NCBI GenBank assembly: GCA_024763185.1
Contig: JANTFY010000039.1
Coordinates: 1-13,963, forward strand
Source of the DNA: Gammaproteobacteria bacterium
GTDB lineage: Bacteria > Pseudomonadota > Gammaproteobacteria > GCA-001735895
DNA: 13,963 nucleotides
Direction of reading: 5' to 3'
Each line of letters opens with the position of its first letter. Positions within the stretch are counted from its first letter, which is position 1. The notes under the pieces are model-generated. The model was not told where the DNA came from and ran no database searches. It saw nothing but the letters and a program-made list of their open reading frames with translations. Both the position numbers and the translations under genes were made by a program. Shown in pieces: positions 1-7,506 of this stretch.

Positions 1-1190
1 CCATCGATCCTGGGACGGGTCAATATCGGGAAATTAACGATGACAAACAGAGTGAAGGCCGCAATCCATAACAGCTGTGAGCTGATGATGTGGTAAGAAT
101 AAAACTGCGGCAGCAAAACGGGAAATACAACGCGTAAGAGGGCTCCGGTTACTAAAAGCCATTGAATCACATTAATCCATGGCGAGGGCAGCATGACGTT
201 ACGGCCGGTATGCCCTAATGTAACGCGTGACATCATGGATACCGTGACCAGGCCAATGCCACCAACGGCAAACGCATGCAGAGCCAGCGAGCGAGTGGCC
301 AGGCTGCTGTAGGGCTGCAAGGCAAACAGCAGGAAACCGAGGGTAATGAAAATAAAGGCGACGTAAAGTCCCCACAACAGGGGGGCTTTCCAGATGCCGG
401 TGGTGTACCAGTTGTACAGGCGCAGGAGTGAGACCACAACCAGTGGCATGGCCAGATACGCACTTAGCTGCATGTTCAGCAAGAATACATCCGAGATGGA
501 AAGGGCCAGAAACAGAACCAGGCTGCTGACATCCAGAAATTTCGAATTCTTCAGTTGTACCGGGTAACCCACGCCTTTTTCGATAAAAAACGGCATGACC
601 CGTCGCCCCATGGTCATGATCAGCGCAATAATGACAAACAGCCCGCCGTAAATACCCCAGTAGATGCCCATGTCGAGCACATTAAAAAGACCTAGATAAA
701 AAAACAAATTAAACAGGCCCAGCAGGTAAATTTTTGAAACGATGCCTATCTGTTTCCATTGTTTGACCTTTACGATGGGCAGGGTTACTGCAACAGCAAG
801 AAACAGGTTGTAAGCCAGGTCGAACAGGGTGGCCAACACCATCCACTCGGTACCGAACAGGGCGGCTACCCGAGAAGAAACCCACAGTAGCGTGAGCAGC
901 ATCAATCCACGGTGCTGTAGGGTTTGTACACCGGTCCAGTTCTTTATCGCGGTTAATAAAAAACCACTGGCCACGGCCATGCTGTAACCATAAATCATTT
1001 CATGGGCATGCCAGTGAAAGTGGCTCAGTCCTTTCATTGGAAATGGTACGCCAACGGAATATACCAACAACCACAGCAACATGCTGATGACTGAAAATAT
1101 ACCGGCTGTCAGAAAAAAGGGTCGAAAACCGAGTACGAAGACGTTAAACGGTGTCTCTGGCCCGGAGTTTTGAATATTGAGTAAAGCCAT
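1..1190 (-). CDS. nnrS: NnrS family haem/copper membrane protein, 3' end cut by window edge
   Basis: This is a polytopic inner-membrane protein of the NnrS family. The family is known as haem- and copper-containing proteins linked to denitrification and relief of nitrosative stress. I read it by reverse-complementing from the ATG at 1190-1188: 396 codons stay open to the window edge. Family marks are FRPFF (residues 22-26) just before the first membrane helix, the histidine-rich HFHWHAHEM (57-65), NWTG (84-87), GRRVMPFF (195-202), PLLWGLYVAF (270-279) and SRVTLGHTGR (321-330). About eleven or twelve hydrophobic segments are visible, and the histidines near helix ends are likely metal ligands. 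Family members are usually about 400 residues, so only a short C-terminal piece should be missing. The start codon has no clear Shine-Dalgarno sequence. It is divergent from the PAS-GGDEF gene; no denitrification reductase lies in the window. Confidence 0.9.
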   Translation of the reverse strand, partial: MALLNIQNSGPETPFNVFVLGFRPFFLTAGIFSVISMLLWLLVYSVGVPFPMKGLSHFHWHAHEMIYGYSMAVASGFLLTAIKNWTGVQTLQHRGLMLLTLLWVSSRVAALFGTEWMVLATLFDLAYNLFLAVAVTLPIVKVKQWKQIGIVSKIYLLGLFNLFFYLGLFNVLDMGIYWGIYGGLFVIIALIMTMGRRVMPFFIEKGVGYPVQLKNSKFLDVSSLVLFLALSISDVFLLNMQLSAYLAMPLVVVSLLRLYNWYTTGIWKAPLLWGLYVAFIFITLGFLLFALQPYSSLATRSLALHAFAVGGIGLVTVSMMSRVTLGHTGRNVMLPSPWINVIQWLLVTGALLRVVFPVLLPQFYSYHIISSQLLWIAAFTLFVIVNFPILTRPRID

Positions 1191-1218
1191 GTTGCGTAAG
1201 CTTGATAAAGGCGCGAAC

Positions 1219-1227
1219 AGTATAACA
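1219..1227 (-). promoter_or_regulatory. Candidate extended -10 promoter for nnrS
   Basis: On the minus strand this reads TGTTATACT, an extended -10 element (TGn followed by TATACT, five of six consensus bases), 28 bases upstream of the nnrS ATG. No good -35 hexamer sits at the usual spacing. I found no convincing TTGAT-N4-ATCAA site for an FNR/NNR-type regulator here. The call is by eye only. Confidence 0.35.
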
Positions 1228-1416
1228 CCCGAGGGCTTGCCAATTATTACGGTGGTTAATGTGGATTAATTTACAGTGTCATTTTAAAAAAAATGGGTTA
1301 AAGTGAAGCTTGTATTTTGGTCCTGATCATGCAATTTCAACAAAAATAATAAGTCATTGCTTTCCTGGCTCATTGTGTTCTAAGCGACCGCCACCCGGTC
1401 TTAAGTGTGAGTAACT

Positions 1417-2556
1417 ATGAAGAACTTAACAAAAGGTCTTCAAAAGGATATTGATAACCTCAAAACCCTGATTTCAAACCCCTCAAACTTTCCTGCTGAC
1501 AAGGCGATCGATATCGATCGTGTAGTAAAAAATATCGAACAGGCGATCATCCGTTTTGAACACGAAGAATCGCGTATCAAGCATGTGCTCAACAGCTCAG
1601 CGGTGGCTATCTGGGACTGGAATATCCAAACCGGTGAAACCACCTTTAACAAGCGCTGGGTGGATATTATCGGTCATCCGTTACATGAAAACACGCCAAC
1701 TCATATCGAGAGCTGGAAAAAACATATGTATGCGGATGATATTGAAGGGTTCAACCAGGTGGTGGAAACCTTTTTGCAGGATGGTTGTGATTTTTATACC
1801 TACGAAAATCGCCTGCAGCATAAGGACGGTCACCTGGTGTGGGTGCACAATACCGGCCAGGTCGTGGAGTGGGACGAGCAGGGCCAGCCGTTAAGGATGA
1901 TTGGCGTGAACCTGGATATCACCGAGCTGAAAAAAACCCAGGATGAACTGCTTCAGGCCAAGCAGCAGGCCGATAAGGCAATAGAAGAGCTTTCCGAGCA
2001 GGCCGTGTTGCTGCAAACCGAAGTGGCCAGGCGGCGTGATATTCAGTCCAAGCTCGACCATATCGCCAAGTACGATCCTCTGACCAATTTACCCAACCGC
2101 ACGCTGCTGTTTCATCATGCGGATAAACTGCTGGCCTCGGCACGGCGTTACGGTCATAGTGTGGCCGTCATGTTCATAGGCCTGGATGGTTTCAAAACCA
2201 TTAACAATAATAATGACCACAAGGTGGGCGACAGTGTGCTGGTTGAAACCTCGATACGCCTGAATGAGGTGATCCGAGATGTGGACATGATCAGCCGCCT
2301 CGGTGGAGACGAATTTGTCGTGTTGTTGTCCAACTGGAATCAGTTATCCGATGTGGAAGCCATCGCCGAGCGCCTGTTAAAAACCATCAAGCAACCCATT
2401 GAGTCCGTGGACATCAAAGAACAGCTCAGTGCCAGCGTGGGGATTTCCATCTTTCCGGATAATGCCGGCTATTTCAAGGATCTGCTGTCATTGGCGGATA
2501 AAGCCATGTATGCCTGTAAAAAAGCAGGCAAGGACCGCTTTGCTTTTACACCGTGA
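1417..2556 (+). CDS. PAS-GGDEF protein, probable diguanylate cyclase with altered metal site
   Basis: This looks like a cytoplasmic c-di-GMP signalling protein of 379 residues; no membrane helix is visible. Residues 1-55 are helical. A PAS domain with a PAC tail covers about 56-172 (WDWN near 66-69, ending GVNLDITE 163-170). A charged coiled-coil linker follows at about 170-213, then a GGDEF domain from DPLTNLPNR (220-228) to the end. The signature GGDEF is intact at 296-300, and RDVD at 287-290 has the right spacing for an RxxD product-inhibition site. The oddity is FIGLDGFKTIN (253-263): position 255 is glycine where active cyclases carry the first metal-binding aspartate. The following segment also lacks the usual ND..GH form and reads NNNNDH (263-268). 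The guanine-contacting Asn263 and Asp272 are kept. It may therefore be a weak or inactive cyclase, or a c-di-GMP sensor. No EAL domain is present. The Shine-Dalgarno sequence is weak. Confidence 0.93.
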   Translation: MKNLTKGLQKDIDNLKTLISNPSNFPADKAIDIDRVVKNIEQAIIRFEHEESRIKHVLNSSAVAIWDWNIQTGETTFNKRWVDIIGHPLHENTPTHIESWKKHMYADDIEGFNQVVETFLQDGCDFYTYENRLQHKDGHLVWVHNTGQVVEWDEQGQPLRMIGVNLDITELKKTQDELLQAKQQADKAIEELSEQAVLLQTEVARRRDIQSKLDHIAKYDPLTNLPNRTLLFHHADKLLASARRYGHSVAVMFIGLDGFKTINNNNDHKVGDSVLVETSIRLNEVIRDVDMISRLGGDEFVVLLSNWNQLSDVEAIAERLLKTIKQPIESVDIKEQLSASVGISIFPDNAGYFKDLLSLADKAMYACKKAGKDRFAFTP

Positions 2557-2562
2557 CCCAGG

Positions 2563-2578
2563 GGCCTGTTAACAGGCC
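2563..2578. terminator. Perfect palindrome between convergent genes, possible weak terminator
   Basis: GGCCTGTTAACAGGCC is a perfect 16-base palindrome (six-base stem, TTAA loop) in the 41-base gap between the PAS-GGDEF gene and pgi, which converge here. Neither strand has a T-tract after it, so it is not a classical intrinsic terminator. Its position suggests transcript-end formation or 3' protection for one or both genes. Confidence 0.35.
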
Positions 2579-2597
2579 AGGGTTGTACTGCTCCGTA

Positions 2598-4262
2598 TCA
2601 TGACCTTTTAGGTTTCAGGTTCAGGTAATAATTGATTAATCCATTGGTGGAGCAATCATGGTTACTGACCATCTCGCCCTTATTGATTTCCTCCAGAATA
2701 TTGCTGGCCAGGACCTTGCCCAGTTCCACGCCCCACTGATCGAATGAATTCAGGTTCCAGATAATACCCTGGACAAATATCTTGTGTTCGTACAAGGCTA
2801 TCAGCGAACCCAGGGTTTTCGGGTTGAGGGTGTAAAACAGGAAGGTGTTGGTCGGGCGGTTACCCGGAAAGACCTTGTAGGGTAATAATTTTTCAATCTG
2901 TTGCGGGCTTAACCCCTGCGCCGTTAATTCGCGCTCGACTTCCTGTTCTGTTTTGCCGGTCATCATGGCCTCGGCCTGGGCGAAGATGTTCGACATCAAG
3001 GCACGATGGTGTCTGGCGATGCACTGGACATTGGAAATGGGTGCCAGCATGTCGGCCGGCACCAGTTTGGTACCCTGGTGCAATAACTGGTAAAAGGCAT
3101 GCTGGCTGGCGATGCCGATTTCACCAAACAGGATGGGGCCGGTGGTGTAATCAACCTTGGCCCCGTTGCGGTCACAGCTCTTGCCGTTACTTTCCATGTC
3201 CGCCTGTTGCAGATACGCGGGAAAACGGTGCATGTTCTGGTCATAGGGCAGGATGGCTATTGCTTCGGAATTAAAAAAGTTGTTATACCAGATGCCCAGC
3301 AGGGCCATGATGACCGGTATGTTTTCATTGAGTGGGGCCTTTTTAAAATGCTCATCCACTTCATACGCACCGGCCAGTAAATCATCAAAGTTATCCGGGC
3401 CGATGGAGATCACGATCGACAGGCCGATCGCAGACCACATAGAATAACGTCCTCCGACCCAGTCCCACATCTTGAAGATATTTTCCTCGGCCACACCAAA
3501 CTTGACCGCGGCAGCCGTGTTTGAGGTGACTGCCACCAGGTGTTTTGGCAGTTGAGCCTCGTTATCAAGTTTATTCATCAGCCAGGCTTTTGCGGTCTGT
3601 GCATTGACCAGGGTGTCCTGGGTGGTGAAACTTTTGGAGGATATGATAAACAGCGTGGTATCCGGGTTCAGGGTTTCCAGCGTGTTATTAATATGGTTTT
3701 CATCGATGTTGGAGACGTAGTGAATATGCAGGTCGTGAATGGCATAGGGGCGTAGTGCCTCGGTGGCCATCAGCGGGCCCAGATGCGAGCCACCTATGCC
3801 AATATTAACGACATCGGTGATAGGCTGGTTACTGTGTCCACGCCACTGTCGAGTTCGAACCCTCTTGGCCAGCTTCTTGACCCGTTGCAACTCGCTGTGG
3901 ATTTCTTCATCCACCCGTTTACCATCGACATACTGGGGCTCGTTGCCCGGATGACGCAAGGCGGCGTGCTGCACGGCACGGTGTTCGGTGTGGTTGATGA
4001 TTTCACCGGCAAACATTTTATCCCGCCATCCGCTGACATCGGCCTCTTCGGCCAGCTGCAGCAGTAGACCGAGTGTTTCCTGGGTGATTCTGTTCTTGGA
4101 GTAATCAAACAGGATGTCATTGAGTTTGAGCGAGTAAGATTCAAAACGTGTCGGGTCCTGCGCAAACAGGTCGCGCATATGGGTGTCCTTGATTTCCTGG
4201 TAGTGTTGTTTGAGTTTGCTCCAGGCGGGTAGATCGGTGAGTTGGCTCATGGTTACATACAA
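2598..4262 (-). CDS. pgi: Glucose-6-phosphate isomerase
   Basis: A cytoplasmic enzyme that interconverts glucose-6-phosphate and fructose-6-phosphate. At 554 residues it matches the long bacterial form (about 550). Visible marks are the sugar-phosphate site IGIGGSHLGP (154-163), SSKSFTTQDT (208-217), the first PGI signature WVGGRYSMWSAIGL (268-281) and the second signature ending FDQWGVELGK (507-516). Catalytic residues expected from the family are Glu357 (in MESNGK), His388 (in SQHAFYQ) and Lys516. The loop before the catalytic histidine reads GEIGIASQH, where the common form is GEPGTNGQH. The reading frame opens with ATG at 4262, but an internal ATG at 4250 (MSQLTDLPAW) aligns better with the usual N-terminus; neither has a clear ribosome site. 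It is divergent from the glucosylglycerate operon, whose hexose supply it can feed through glucose-6-phosphate. Confidence 0.98.
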   Translation of the reverse strand: MYVTMSQLTDLPAWSKLKQHYQEIKDTHMRDLFAQDPTRFESYSLKLNDILFDYSKNRITQETLGLLLQLAEEADVSGWRDKMFAGEIINHTEHRAVQHAALRHPGNEPQYVDGKRVDEEIHSELQRVKKLAKRVRTRQWRGHSNQPITDVVNIGIGGSHLGPLMATEALRPYAIHDLHIHYVSNIDENHINNTLETLNPDTTLFIISSKSFTTQDTLVNAQTAKAWLMNKLDNEAQLPKHLVAVTSNTAAAVKFGVAEENIFKMWDWVGGRYSMWSAIGLSIVISIGPDNFDDLLAGAYEVDEHFKKAPLNENIPVIMALLGIWYNNFFNSEAIAILPYDQNMHRFPAYLQQADMESNGKSCDRNGAKVDYTTGPILFGEIGIASQHAFYQLLHQGTKLVPADMLAPISNVQCIARHHRALMSNIFAQAEAMMTGKTEQEVERELTAQGLSPQQIEKLLPYKVFPGNRPTNTFLFYTLNPKTLGSLIALYEHKIFVQGIIWNLNSFDQWGVELGKVLASNILEEINKGEMVSNHDCSTNGLINYYLNLKPKRS

Positions 4263-4374
4263 TCGGTTAACAGTTGGCAGGCATTATAGTTAGCTGGTTC
4301 AGGATGAACATAATTCAGATCAATTAATGCTAACTTTACATTATTGCACTATATTGGTGCTTTTTCTCGGGTGA

Positions 4375-4404
4375 TTGACTTAAAAAGTCGCAGACCTGTA
4401 AAAC
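4375..4404 (+). promoter_or_regulatory. Candidate sigma-70 promoter for the glucosylglycerate operon
   Basis: TTGACT at 4375-4380 (five of six -35 bases) is followed after 18 bases by TAAAAC at 4399-4404 (four of six -10 bases). It lies in the AT-rich divergent region between pgi and the kinase gene, about 90 bases before the first operon start. A small dyad, GACTT-AAA-AAGTC, overlaps the -35 and could be an operator. No terminator or other gene lies between it and the kinase gene. Confidence 0.35.
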
Positions 4405-4460
4405 AATACAAAAAAGTGCATGATGTATTACCTGTCAACAGGATCGGCGGAGTGATAACT

Positions 4461-4517
4461 ATGTTTGTAAACGCAACAGCCAGACCCAGGTCGATTGGGG
4501 GAAATATTGACTATTAG
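4461..4517 (+). CDS. Possible 18-codon leader ORF overlapping the kinase start
   Basis: An ATG at 4461 has a good Shine-Dalgarno sequence (GGCGGAG at 4446-4452, eight bases upstream) and opens 18 codons that stop at TAG 4515-4517. That stop lies inside the kinase gene, in another frame. The kinase itself lacks an ATG and must start at a TTG (4495 or 4507), so this ORF could deliver ribosomes for coupled reinitiation. A second tiny ORF of 11 codons lies just before it (4420-4455). The peptide shows no recognisable family and no run of one amino acid that would suggest attenuation. It may be chance. Confidence 0.3.
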   Translation: MFVNATARPRSIGGNIDY

Positions 4518-5421
4518 TTCAGCGCTGGGTGAAATCCTGCAGCAGGAGATCCGGTCACGCAAACTGCCGGACAGTTTTATAACAACCGTTGAGCAGTGGT
4601 ATCTGCCGCTGGCCGAACAAATCGTCAGGGCAAAGCAGCAGGCGGGCCGCGCTTGTTTTGAAGTAAGTTTCAATGGTGCACAGGGCTCGGGTAAATCAAC
4701 AATCACTGCTTTTTTACGCCTGCTGCTGACGCATCAGTTTGGCCTGTACACGGTGGAAGTGTCCATCGACGATTTTTACCTGACCCGGTCACAACGCGAA
4801 GTTTTGTCAAAAACCGTTCACCCGCTGTTTATTACACGCGGTGTGCCGGGTACGCATGATGTGAGACTGGCGCGGCAAACCTTTGACTGTTTACGACACT
4901 GTGATAGTCAGCATCCCTGTTATGTACCGACTTTTGACAAGGCTGTGGATGATCGCCGGGCGCGTAGCGAATGGACCAAAGTTGGTCAGGCCGTGGATAT
5001 TATTTTATTTGAAGGCTGGTGTAATCATGCGCCGTTACAAACCGACGAAGAACTTGAAAACCCGCTAAACGACCTGGAGCGTGAAGAGGATGCCGACGGC
5101 ACCTGGCGTCGCTACGTGAATGAACAAATTCGTCGCTATCAGGCTGAATTGTTTTCACAGGCAGATTTCCTGGTTTATCTGCAGGTGCCTTCGTTTGAAA
5201 AGGTATACGAGTGGAGAGGCCTTCAGGAGTCGAAACTGGCTGCGCAGAAAACGGATAAATCCGCGGTCATGGATACCCGGGCATTGCGGCGTTTTATCCA
5301 GCACTATGAGCGGATAACCCGCCACTGCCTGAAAGTATTGCCCGCCGAAGCCGACGTTTTAGTCAGGCTGGGAGACGACCACCAAATTCAATCGATGCAT
5401 GGCAAAGAGGCCGTTGCCTGA
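4495..5421 (+). CDS. D-glycerate 3-kinase-like P-loop kinase
   Basis: A cytoplasmic kinase expected to turn D-glycerate plus ATP into 3-phosphoglycerate. It belongs to the P-loop group that holds plant-type glycerate kinase and resembles uridine kinase and phosphoribulokinase. Residues 55-72 hold the Walker A loop GAQGSGKST (61-69). SIDDFYLT (90-97) carries the acidic substrate/metal residues, RGVPGTHD (115-122) and PTFDKAVDDR (145-154) are characteristic of this family, and LFEGWC (171-176) is the Walker B-like strand. Its 308 residues fit the family. There is no ATG at the front: starts are TTG 4495 or TTG 4507, the latter just after the purine run GGGGGAA. It is the first gene of the operon and shares one base with the phosphatase gene (TGATG). 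The context of glycerate-based osmolyte genes supports glycerate as substrate over pantothenate or uridine, but the substrate is inferred. Confidence 0.85.
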   Translation: MGEILTISSALGEILQQEIRSRKLPDSFITTVEQWYLPLAEQIVRAKQQAGRACFEVSFNGAQGSGKSTITAFLRLLLTHQFGLYTVEVSIDDFYLTRSQREVLSKTVHPLFITRGVPGTHDVRLARQTFDCLRHCDSQHPCYVPTFDKAVDDRRARSEWTKVGQAVDIILFEGWCNHAPLQTDEELENPLNDLEREEDADGTWRRYVNEQIRRYQAELFSQADFLVYLQVPSFEKVYEWRGLQESKLAAQKTDKSAVMDTRALRRFIQHYERITRHCLKVLPAEADVLVRLGDDHQIQSMHGKEAVA

Positions 5422-6242
5422 TGTTTGGGCACTGGCTGATTTTTACCGATATGGACGGTACCCTGTTGAATCATCATGATTATGATTACGCGGCCGCCGT
5501 ACCCCTGTTGGCATCACTACAACAGCAGAATATCCCGGTGATTTTGAATACCAGTAAAACCTTCGCCGAACTGGAGCAGTGGGTGGCCACATTAAGGTTA
5601 AAACATCCCTTTATCGTGGAAAATGGTTCCGCCATTTTTATCCCACTGGATTATTTTGCCCCGGACATGGTAGAGCGCCATTTACCAGAGGCGACTGTTC
5701 ATCGCGGTTACCTGCTCAAAACCATTGGTCAGCCGCTGAATGTGTTGAATGATTACGTGCAGGCCGTTGAGCCTCAGGCAATAAATTTTACCACTTGCAG
5801 TCTTGAGCAGGCGATGGATATCACCGGTCTGGCCGAGAACGAGGCCCGCCAGGCACAAACCCGGCAGTTCTCTGTGCCCCTGTATTTCGAAGACAGGCAG
5901 GCAGAAAAAACATTCGTATCAAAAGCCGAGAAAGATGGGTATAACTGTCTGCGCGGCGGACGATTCGTGCATTTGCAGGGGCATTGCGATAAAGGGCATA
6001 GCATGCTGCTGTTGAAACAGCTTTACCAGGCACAGGCACCGCTGGACTATGGCCTGATCGCATTGGGCGATAGCCCTAACGACCTGGCCATGCTGGAGCA
6101 GGCGGATATAGCCGTGGTGGTCAAATCACCCGGCAGTGCGCGTATTAAGCTTGAGCACCGTGAAAGCGTTATTCTGACAACCCAGGGCGCACCTGAAGGC
6201 TGGGTCGAAGGTGTCACCCGCGCGCTCAACCAAAAACTTTAA
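5421..6242 (+). CDS. gpgP: HAD-IIB mannosyl/glucosyl-3-phosphoglycerate phosphatase
   Basis: This is predicted to remove phosphate from glucosyl-3-phosphoglycerate to give glucosylglycerate. The 273-residue protein has all HAD motifs: nucleophile loop DMDGTLL (10-16; Asp10 and Asp12), motif II NTSKT (43-47), the motif III lysine near DKGHS (190-194; Lys191), and motif IV GDSPNDLAML (216-225; Asp217, Asp221). The cap between motifs II and III, with RGGRFVHLQG (178-187), is of the IIB type seen in mannosyl-3-phosphoglycerate phosphatases. HAD enzymes of this group are known to accept both mannosyl and glucosyl substrates. The synthase next door points to the glucosyl form, so the gene symbol rests on context. 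Its ATG overlaps the kinase stop by one base, which implies translational coupling. Confidence 0.87.
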   Translation: MFGHWLIFTDMDGTLLNHHDYDYAAAVPLLASLQQQNIPVILNTSKTFAELEQWVATLRLKHPFIVENGSAIFIPLDYFAPDMVERHLPEATVHRGYLLKTIGQPLNVLNDYVQAVEPQAINFTTCSLEQAMDITGLAENEARQAQTRQFSVPLYFEDRQAEKTFVSKAEKDGYNCLRGGRFVHLQGHCDKGHSMLLLKQLYQAQAPLDYGLIALGDSPNDLAMLEQADIAVVVKSPGSARIKLEHRESVILTTQGAPEGWVEGVTRALNQKL

Positions 6243-6248
6243 AAAACC

Positions 6249-6254
6249 AGGAGG
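6249..6254 (+). promoter_or_regulatory. Consensus Shine-Dalgarno of gpgS
   Basis: AGGAGG, a perfect match to the anti-Shine-Dalgarno sequence, lies five bases before the ATG at 6260 and fixes this start. It is the strongest ribosome site in the operon, which suggests the synthase is made in greater amount than the kinase (TTG start) or the phosphatase (coupled start). Confidence 0.8.
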
Positions 6255-6259
6255 ATAAC

Positions 6260-7483
6260 ATGGCAGATAGTTTTCAATCGGGCAGGGTCACCACCCTACA
6301 CAATATCACCAACCGTTCGATAGAGGACCTGGAAGCTGACCTGATCCGCTTTTCTTATATCAGGCCGATGGGCCTGATATTGCCGTCACTGTATTCGGAA
6401 CTGGAGCGACCCGCCCTGGCACATATTGTTGATGAACTGGAAAAGGTGCCATATCTAAACCAGATTGTCATTGGACTGGATCGAGCCGATGAAACGCAAT
6501 TCAGACATGCTTTAAAGTACTTCAAACGCCTGCCACAGAATCATAAAATCTTATGGAATGATGGGCCCAATTTGAGAAAGATAGATGAGATGCTCTCCAA
6601 GGAAGGCCTGGCGCCGACGGAAATGGGGAAGGGCAGAAACGTCTGGTACTGTATGGGTTACTCGCTTGCCTCGGAGCAGGCTGAAGCGATAGCGCTGCAT
6701 GATTGCGATATTGTCACCTATGATCGTGTCATGCTGGCACGCTTGATTTACCCGGTGGCCAATCCCTCTTTCCGATACCAGTTCAGTAAAGGTTACTACT
6801 CGCGCGTGGCGGATAATAACCTGGGCGGGCGTGTTTCGCGGCTACTGGTGACGCCGTTGGTAAGAACCCTGCAGAATACGCTTGGGCATAGTGAAAACCT
6901 GGATTATATGGACAGCTTTCGTTACCCGCTGGCTGGCGAATTTTGCATGCGTCGCGATGTCATGAAAGGCCTGAGAATGCCGGGTGACTGGGGTCTTGAA
7001 ATCGGTGTGCTGGTTGAAATGTTGCGCAATTATTCAACCCGCCGTATCTGCCAGGTGGAAATTGCCGATATCTACGATCACAAACACCAGGATGTCTCCC
7101 ATGACGATGAAGAAAGCGGTCTGTCCAAAATGTCGATCGACATTGCCAAGGCTTTTTATCGCAAGATGGCGACCAACGGCATCGTGTTTAATAAAGGCGT
7201 GTTCCGTACCTTAAAGGCAACTTATTATCGAATCGCGCTGGACTTGATAGACAGCTACCGCTGCGATGCGATGATGAATGGCCTGTCCATCGACTGTCAT
7301 GCTGAAGAGCAGATGGTCGAGTTGTTCGCAGAAAATATCATGAAAGCGGGTGATCACTTTCTGAACAATCCGATGGAACAACCGTTTGTGCCTCACTGGA
7401 ATCGGGTGGTCAGCGCCATACCCGATATTTACGACCAGTTGCTCGAGGCGGTTGAAAAAGATGAAAGGAAATATTCTGATTGA
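6260..7483 (+). CDS. gpgS: Glucosyl-3-phosphoglycerate synthase (GT81 type)
   Basis: A glycosyltransferase of GT-A fold that joins glucose from an NDP-glucose to 3-phosphoglycerate, the committed step to glucosylglycerate. Of 407 residues, the family features are a nucleotide-sugar domain with LPSLYSEL (41-48) and IGLDRAD (71-77), the glycine loop GKGRNVWY (123-130), the metal-binding DXD-type HDCD (147-150), the acceptor-side PLAGEFCMRRDV (223-234), GDWGLEIGVLVEM (242-254) and YDHKHQ (272-277). The acidic DXD and the histidine near 274-276 are expected metal ligands. GT81 members are of this size, and mannosyl-3-phosphoglycerate synthases look different around the glycine loop. Context supports it: the phosphatase gene ends 17 bases upstream and the phosphorylase gene starts 23 bases downstream. 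A 10-base-pair hairpin lies within its first 40 codons. The nucleotide preference (UDP, GDP or ADP) cannot be read. Confidence 0.9.
   Translation: MADSFQSGRVTTLHNITNRSIEDLEADLIRFSYIRPMGLILPSLYSELERPALAHIVDELEKVPYLNQIVIGLDRADETQFRHALKYFKRLPQNHKILWNDGPNLRKIDEMLSKEGLAPTEMGKGRNVWYCMGYSLASEQAEAIALHDCDIVTYDRVMLARLIYPVANPSFRYQFSKGYYSRVADNNLGGRVSRLLVTPLVRTLQNTLGHSENLDYMDSFRYPLAGEFCMRRDVMKGLRMPGDWGLEIGVLVEMLRNYSTRRICQVEIADIYDHKHQDVSHDDEESGLSKMSIDIAKAFYRKMATNGIVFNKGVFRTLKATYYRIALDLIDSYRCDAMMNGLSIDCHAEEQMVELFAENIMKAGDHFLNNPMEQPFVPHWNRVVSAIPDIYDQLLEAVEKDERKYSD
6357..6380 (+). repeat. Perfect 10-bp inverted repeat inside gpgS
   Basis: ATATCAGGCC (6357-6366) and GGCCTGATAT (6371-6380) are exact reverse complements around a GATG loop. 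They lie about 100 bases into the gpgS coding sequence (codons 33-41). A stem this perfect and GC-anchored is unusual inside a coding region and could slow ribosomes, protect mRNA or bind a dimeric protein. No T-tract follows, so it is not a terminator. Confidence 0.7.
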
Positions 7484-7506
7484 GTTTTGTTTGATTTCTT
7501 AAGTCC

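Noticed and set aside
1385..1399. GACCG-CCACC-CGGTC hairpin before the PAS-GGDEF start
   Set aside because: Only five base pairs with no T-run; this is expected by chance in a region of this size.
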